Below, in pieces: positions 59,801 to 64,000 of a stretch of DNA of 64,000 bases. Made by a program: the position numbers and the translations under genes. Origin of the DNA: Branchiostoma floridae (taxonomy: Eukaryota > Chordata > Leptocardii > Amphioxiformes > Branchiostomatidae); NCBI RefSeq assembly GCF_000003815.2, contig NC_049992.1, positions 7,556,279-7,620,278 on the forward strand, given 5' to 3'. Under the pieces are notes generated by a model. The model had not been told where the DNA came from. It searched no databases and saw nothing but the letters and a program-made list of their open reading frames with translations. How positions within the stretch are numbered: position 1 is the first letter of the stretch; every line of letters begins with the position of its first letter.

Positions 59801-60095
59801 CACGCCGAGGGATCTTTTAAAAATCTTCGGCATCACCGCAGGCCCAGAGCTTAAGGTAGCGGGCCAAAGCAAAGTTGGTTCTTACGTGAAGAGTAGGCCC
59901 TTGATCGTGTACAGGAAACCTGTAAAGCGATATGTTCCAAAAGGAATCCAGGACAGCAATGTGGTGTATCAGGTCAAGCCGGGGTTTAACCCCAAGTTTC
60001 CGCACGTAGCTAGGTGGAACAACCAGTACATCGTTGTAAACAGAGACAGGCCGATTAACCAGAGCCAGGGGACTCCTAAGGAAAACAGGGTTTGA
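44813..60095 (+). CDS. Galactose-3-O-sulfotransferase-like type II Golgi enzyme
   Basis: Three exons, 44813-45033, 58149-58310 and 58859-60095, join with phases 2 and 2 and sum to 1,620 nt (539 residues). Exon 1 encodes a short cytoplasmic tail and signal anchor (LAAAALISGTFSCVFFIYL). Exon 2 holds the 5'-phosphosulfate-binding loop FVFVKVHKAGSTTTACIF. Exon 3 has the 3'-phosphate-binding region VYLTILRHPLDQLKSVFNWF with conserved Arg and Ser. The family transfers sulfate from PAPS to O-3 of galactose on glycolipids or glycans. The protein is longer than typical Gal3STs (about 400-490 residues), with a basic C-terminal extension. Linking exon 1 across a 13-kb intron rests on phase, the anchor and the summed frame, not on a transcript. 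Confidence 0.8.
45120..45480. repeat. TG-rich low-complexity tract
   Basis: Imperfect (TG)n in the large sulfotransferase intron. Frames across it on both strands are compositional artefacts. Confidence 0.85.
45880..46068 (+). mobile_element. CR1-like LINE 3' tail, plus orientation
   Basis: CAATTAGCCTTCGGGTGTGA, then TTGCAAATAAA, is the complement of the tails at 2.45 and 42.2 kb. AGTCAAACCCAAACCC upstream matches the end of the 42.3-kb open frame (KPN). Coding region decayed. Confidence 0.6.
47330..47560 (-). mobile_element. LINE-like 3' end (GTCAATAAAG family), second copy
   Basis: CTTTATTGACACAACAGAAG then TGCAGCGGCTTTCGCAAGGT, parallel to 44229-44275. Confidence 0.4.
48031..48234. repeat. 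Direct duplication, 136-bp offset
   Basis: GATGTAGGAAGCCGCAATTT and the following TGATACTGGAAACGACAGCG occur twice, preceded both times by ACCGC(A/T)GA. The spacer is rich in ATTCCATTTCGTT-like motifs. Confidence 0.85.
48309..49355. repeat. Tandem array of about 317-bp units containing a palindromic element
   Basis: GAGATTCCTCAGCG starts at 48309, 48631, 48948 and 49263, giving periods of 322, 317 and 315 bp. The fourth unit is partial. Each full unit contains CAGTCACATATAGGTCGTGC at the left and its complement GCACGACCTATGTGACTG at the right of a roughly 200-bp inner segment, i.e. a hairpin transposon amplified together with its flank. Located in the sulfotransferase intron. Confidence 0.9.
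49910..50136. mobile_element. Hairpin element with near-complete arms
   Basis: ATTCAATAATCTCC at the left and GGAGATTATTGAAT at the right. The arms continue complementary (GTATAGCCGGCCAAAGGGAG against CTCCCTTTGGCCGGCTATAC) to a loop of roughly 50 bp near 50017-50050. Confidence 0.9.
51309..52052. mobile_element. 744-bp foldback element, GGTACCGGTAC family, copy 2
   Basis: Starts TAGGGCTGGGTATCGGTAC and ends GTACCAGTACCCAGCCCTA. The two arms are complementary almost throughout: AAAACCGGTTTTTCTTGTTG pairs with CAACAAGAAAAGCCGGCTTT, and AATAACAAGAGTGAAGTAGA is matched near 51860. The centre lies near 51680 in AGGTCCAGGTCC motifs. No coding capacity. Confidence 0.9.
52972..53118. mobile_element. 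MITE, TACTGTAAATGCA family, copy 1
   Basis: TACTGTAAATGCAGAAATAT at the left and GCATTTACAGTA at the right, with TTCGCGGTGGTTT inner arms, 147 bp. Confidence 0.92.
53505..53684. mobile_element. MITE, GCGCATGCGC/ACCCACAATTCC family
   Basis: AGTGCGCATGCGCGACGAAA then GGAATTGTGGGTA at the left; TACCCACAATTCCTGTCGC then TGCGCATGAGTACT at the right. Two degraded relatives are at 14885 and 35425. Confidence 0.85.
54989..55070. repeat. Tandem duplication, 41-bp period
   Basis: TTTCTGATGC(A/G)AAGTTAAAC followed by GATATTTTCCAACA(T/C)AAATT, two copies. Confidence 0.9.
56461..56912. mobile_element. Degraded GGTACCGGTAC-family foldback, copy 3
   Basis: Contains GTACCAGTACAGACAATTCA, AGGTCCAGAGGATTAGGTCC and TCCGACTCCCACTGG, all shared with the 51309-52052 element. 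The right end near GTGTACTGGTCCC is eroded. Confidence 0.6.
57449..57605. repeat. Tandem duplication, 90-bp period
   Basis: AAAAGTTCTAAGGTTGACGT through CCGTTAGGACTGAAGTTTAT occurs twice with three or four substitutions. Confidence 0.92.
57750..58075. repeat. Minisatellite next to sulfotransferase exon 2
   Basis: About seven units of 43-50 bp with core GTTCAGCACCAAGGACAGG. The array ends about 75 bp before the acceptor site of exon 2 at 58149. Confidence 0.88.
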
Positions 60096-61390
60096 CCACC
60101 TGCATCAGTGTTCTCACCAGGACTTTTTCACAGCATAGGGGCATCTTAGTGCATCGAAGACATGTGGTACCCGTGCAGTTATTGTAAGGTATCTGGGGGA
60201 ATCCTAAATTTTTATGGCCAAATATAGAGAAATATAGCAAACTTTATTTTACCTTAGTTACAAAACTACAGAAAACTCCCCTTTGTTGGTCGAAACACAG
60301 CATAGGGGCCCAAATCACAGCATAGGGGCTAAAATCACAGCATAGGTGATCCAAATCACCTGAAAAGCCCTGGCGAGAACACTACATATAAATGTTCACA
60401 CACATATTTGATTCAGCGGATGTCAGTGCAGCTACATTAAACTAGATTTTAGGACTCAGGTTAAATGTCAAACAATTATCAAATCTGTCCATGACATGAT
60501 GTAAACCAGACATTTCACAACTATAGAGCGTTTCCATGTGACGTCATCGGTGTGCCTGCTGCCATGTTGGTGTTCATATTTGATTTTCAATCAATGGAAG
60601 CTGAAGCAATTTCCGACATTGATTTTGAAGATCTTTTGGCCCTCTCAAATAACAACTGATCTACAATTCAACAAAGAAAATACCTTTAAACTACTAAAAC
60701 ACACAAAAAAGATGTGTATGTTTGAGATATGATAAATCAAAATAGGGACACCAGCAATGGTGGTCAGAATCTGCCTGCTTCTTTGATATGGAAGGTACGG
60801 GATCTATTTGATAAGCTTCTGTGAAGAGCCATCAGATGCTACACTGTACTTAACAATGATGACAGAAAGGCAATAATTCTGCTGTGCATATTGAAGTTAT
60901 TGTGTACATACTGTTATGTACAAAAAGTAAGGAAAACAATGTACAATGTACATGTGAACAATCATATTATAACTTTTCTCTTGTAAAGAGTGTATTTCAC
61001 TGGCTAAAATTTAACATAAATGTACACTTATTTGTGCAAGGTTGGCTAATGCCAAAAATAAATAAGTCAAAAAAGAAATATTTGTGTGTGTTTTTTTATA
61101 TATTGGTATCTTTCCTTACTTGGTGACTGCATGCTAAATATATGGTGGAAAAGTACAAAAGTACCAGAACACAATGCAAAAACTAACGATTTGGTGGACA
61201 TACTCTGAAAGCAAATGCTAGTCTCTCCACAGGTATTTCATACATTGTTACTGACATAATGATTATAATGATAATAACAATAATAAATCATAATAATGGA
61301 TAAAGGACAGATGCAAAAGCCTTGTGGGTAGACAGTCTGCCTTCAGAAGTCACAGATTCAAATCACACCAGAGCCAGAGCAAGGAATATT
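60096..61390. other. 3' flank of the sulfotransferase gene
   Basis: AT-rich. Includes short tandem ATCACAGCATAGGGGC units (about 60295-60350) and AATAAA near 61057, which would imply a long 3' UTR if used. No further gene seen. Confidence 0.45.
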
Positions 61391-61641
61391 TAACCCTTAA
61401 ACTGCCAAAACTGGATATATCCGGCACACATATACACAAAATGTACATGCCCTGTGTGCCATGCCCGGTTATAACCGGGATAGCGTTTTCCCCCCGAAGT
61501 AGCAGCTTTGCGTGCGTGTAGCGCACGAACCCCGGAAGTTAGGAACTTCGGCCTTGTTCGGGTGTCTCTTTTCTGGGGTCAGCGGCCAACCCTGGCACTG
61601 ATAGCATTTTATAGGGCTGAAACTCTGGCAGTTTAAGGGTT
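61391..61641. mobile_element. MITE, AACCCTTAAACTGCCA family
   Basis: TAACCCTTAAACTGCCAAAA at the left and TGGCAGTTTAAGGGTT at the right. The interior is GC-richer than its surroundings, with a CCGGTTATAACCGG palindrome. Confidence 0.88.
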
Positions 61642-61979
61642 GTAATATAGTTCATACTGCCCTCTCTGCAATCAACACGTATGAGGAAGAGTACTTGAAC
61701 ATGCAACTGTGTTTCCCAAGGGCTATGAAAAAAAGGTATGGGAAAGATTGTACCTTAAAGTAATTGATAAGCTGGTGCATCGGAGCATGATTTTGTCGGG
61801 CTCATAAGAATGCATTAATTTCCCTCTTTAACTTTCTGTGATATGACTTGTATGGTTCCCAAATGGAGTTCCCAAGAATGGAAAAAGGATTTTCCAAATT
61901 GAAGACACCACCATTGAGGAATATATACATTTGCCTTGAGAAAGCAAGATAATAGTAAGAATAGGCATAAATAGTGTCA

Positions 61980-64000
61980 TCACATGTTTGAGTCATCATT
62001 CTCTGCATCGCTGTTGTTAGAAGGTGCTGTGGCTTTCTTAACCCTTTTGGATTTCTTCTTCTCTTTCTCTGAGACAAGACTGTCTGCCATCTGTGATATG
62101 TGCCTCTCCTAGAACAGAATTTGACAGGTTTGTCACTTTTCACAATCTCAAACTGTCATATTTTATTTACCAATAAGCCATTCCCTACAGCTCCTAGTGC
62201 ACAAGTGCAGCTGTGATGCATTTTAGGCCTTAGGTCAAAGCAAGGCAATAACAGTATTGGACAGGTTTGTCACTTTTCACAAGCTTAAGCTGTCATCTTT
62301 TATTCACCAATAAGCCATTTCATGCAGTTCCTAGTGCACAAGTGCAGTTGTGATGCATTTGAGGTCTTAGTTCAAAGTACGGCACAGACAAAGAATAGTC
62401 TGGGGCTTAAACTTTGACCTTACACCATATGTCAATACATCAAGATCGTGCATGAGTACTAGGAACAATGAAATGACTTATTGCTGACATCACATCACAT
62501 GTTCACGATGATTAAACTAATTATAAAAGGCACTCCAAAAATACAACGGGTCAATGTAAGTTTGACGGAATGAAGAATCTTTTTACCAAAGCCCGGTTTC
62601 TTCTGGCCACCAACTTCACATCATCTGCATTCACCACAGTTCTCTTCCCATGCCTGAAGACATGTAAATGGTTTACTGTATGACTATAAGATCCTTATAA
62701 AATGTGTTTCAATGACATTCAAATCCAGAGAAGCCAGACTGATGCGCATAGCAGAAGAAAAGTGGATCTTGAGAAAGTACTGTAAATGCATTTAAGTTCG
62801 CAGGGATTTAATTTCGCGGTAGCAGGAAAAGGGACTTTTTACGGTGGTTTTAATTCGCGGTAAGACCATAGACTGCAGTTGAATACCATAATAGAACAAT
62901 GTTCGCAGTGGCTTTAAGTTCGAGGTGAAGTGGTCACCGCGAAAACCGCGAACATTAATCCACCGCAAACATTTCTGCATTTACAGTAACTCAACAGACC
63001 TGAGTCAGCCTACAAGGAGACTGTTATTTTCGTCTAGGACTGTTCAGCCATAGCCAATGCTGTAGGGCTGATACACATGTATCAATAAGGATTTTACCAT
63101 GGTCATTACTGACCGAAGGGGGCCATATACATACCCAAGGGGGCCATATACATACCCAAAACCAGACGTCTTGAAAGAAGATGGTAGTACTCTGGATTAT
63201 ATACAACATCCATATACATGTATATACAGCTGGTGGAAATGTGAATATTATTTAACATCTAAGTTCTAGGGAAAGTTGAAAACTGTCAACAACCATGCAA
63301 ATCTGGCCTACCGTATATTCTCGAATAAAGTACGCACCCCAATTAAAGTACGCACCACTGATTTTGGACAAGTCTTAGACAGATCTTTGGGACTGAAAGG
63401 TAAAATGGAAAAACTCAAATAAAGTACGCACCCCTTCTCCACCAATTTTGAACAGACCTTTAACTGGATAAATTCAAATTTATGATGTTTTCCCCCGGTT
63501 ATTTTGCATAAGATAACCTGGAGAATTGCCTACTGCAATTATAAAAATCACTGTGAACTGGTAGAAGAAATCAGGAAAAACCAGTTGTACAAGTCAAAGT
63601 CACTAACTCAAAGGATTGTATGCAAATGCCAATCTTATGTAAATCATGTTTAGACAATTTCTTTGTTTCATGTTTAGACAACTACAAGACAACAACAATG
63701 TGCATGTTTTGAAAAATTACTAGAAGTGTAGCTCCACCTTGCTTTATTTTAGGCTTTTTTTACCATTTCTCTGTGCAGTGACCTCAAATAAAGTACGCAC
63801 CCCAACTTTGGCAACAACTTGTAGCACCTTTTCAATTTTGAAAAGTTAAAAATGTGCGTACTTTATTCGAGAATATACGGTAGATTGGGTTAATACAAGT
63901 GTGGGTTTAAAAAGAGAAAAACAAAACAACAAAACTGCAACCACAAAGAAGCTAATTACATACATGATGTAGGTAAACTTTTTACCTGCAAAAAGCTCCA
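61980..64000 (-). CDS. CENPS: CENP-S / MHF1 homologue, C-terminal part
   Basis: Minus-strand exons: 63986-64000 (15 nt visible, continuing beyond the window), 62587-62653 and 61980-62108 (stop). Phases 2 and 0 agree. The middle exon encodes HGKRTVVNADDVKLVARR, matching the end of the CENP-S histone fold (ARHAKRTTINTEDVKLLARR in vertebrates). The last exon gives ERHISQMADSL and a Lys-rich acidic tail (EKEKKKSKRVKK, ending DAENDDSNM), like the basic tail of CENP-S. The protein pairs with CENP-X in the centromere CENP-T-W-S-X complex and with FANCM in DNA repair. The N-terminal helices are outside the window. Confidence 0.78.
62123..62390. repeat. Tandem duplication, 137-bp period, in CENPS intron
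   Basis: GACAGGTTTGTCACTTTTCA through CCTAGTGCACAAGTGCAG occurs twice, about 90% identical. The first copy begins 15 bp from the last CENPS exon and so overlaps its acceptor region. Confidence 0.9.
62778..62988. mobile_element. MITE, TACTGTAAATGCA family, copy 2
   Basis: TACTGTAAATGCATTTAAGT and TGCATTTACAGTA ends with GTTCGCGG-type inner arms. It has a longer centre than the copy at 52972. Confidence 0.9.
63308..63883. mobile_element. TIR element, CTACCGTATATTCTCG family
   Basis: CTACCGTATATTCTCGAATA then AAGTACGCAC at the left is matched in inverse at the right (GTGCGTACTTTATTCGAGAA then TATACGGTAG). Internal AAAGTACGCACC motifs recur four more times. About 576 bp, no coding capacity, in the CENPS intron. 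Confidence 0.9.

Overview
This looks like a window from an intron-rich, transposon-rich animal genome. The gene content is deuterostome: a GALNT glycosyltransferase, a Gal-3-O-sulfotransferase, a CENP-S homologue, collagen-like C-type lectins and a long TPR protein with a nucleotidyltransferase-like domain. Together with the many small hairpin transposons, this points to a cephalochordate such as amphioxus (Branchiostoma). The organism is inferred, not proven. All exon models come from reading splice sites, frame continuity and family motifs by eye. No search was run. Three runs of N (15718-15817, 21723-21981, 33585-33724) interrupt the assembly.

Layout. About 1.6-8.9 kb, plus strand: a four-exon gene for a roughly 1,750-residue protein with alpha-helical repeats, a GlnD/DUF294-like nucleotidyltransferase domain and 21 TPR units of about 44 residues. 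It carries one in-frame stop and one frameshift, so it is annotated as a pseudogene or a damaged or misassembled allele. About 9.2-18.9 kb, minus strand, convergent with it: a polypeptide N-acetylgalactosaminyltransferase whose twelve visible exons run from signal anchor to ricin-type lectin domain, with one segment lost in an N gap. At 19.9-20.1 kb, plus strand: an orphan last exon of a sialyltransferase. About 21.1-28.6 kb (plus) and 31.1-37.1 kb (minus): two tail-to-tail paralogous type II membrane C-type lectins with the same exon plan. The plus copy has only about five Gly-X-Y triplets; the minus copy has a 714-nt collagen exon. About 44.8-60.1 kb, plus: a three-exon galactose-3-O-sulfotransferase-like gene with a 13-kb first intron. 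About 62.0-64.0 kb, minus: the 3' part of CENPS, running off the window.

Introns and intergenic DNA are dominated by miniature inverted-repeat transposons of at least ten families, 3' tails of non-LTR retrotransposons, one nearly fresh 5'-truncated retrotransposon with an intact reverse transcriptase frame and a 9-bp target duplication (25490-27580), minisatellites and tandem arrays. The most unusual structure is a composite inverted-repeat element at 25101-27867. It holds a copy of an intron-exon fragment of the TPR gene from 22 kb away and was later hit by the retrotransposon.

Functionally, four loci relate to glycans: GALNT starts mucin-type O-glycans, the sialyltransferase fragment and the sulfotransferase relate to terminal galactose decoration, and both lectins carry QPD/WND motifs typical of galactose-type recognition. 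Whether this grouping means anything is open.
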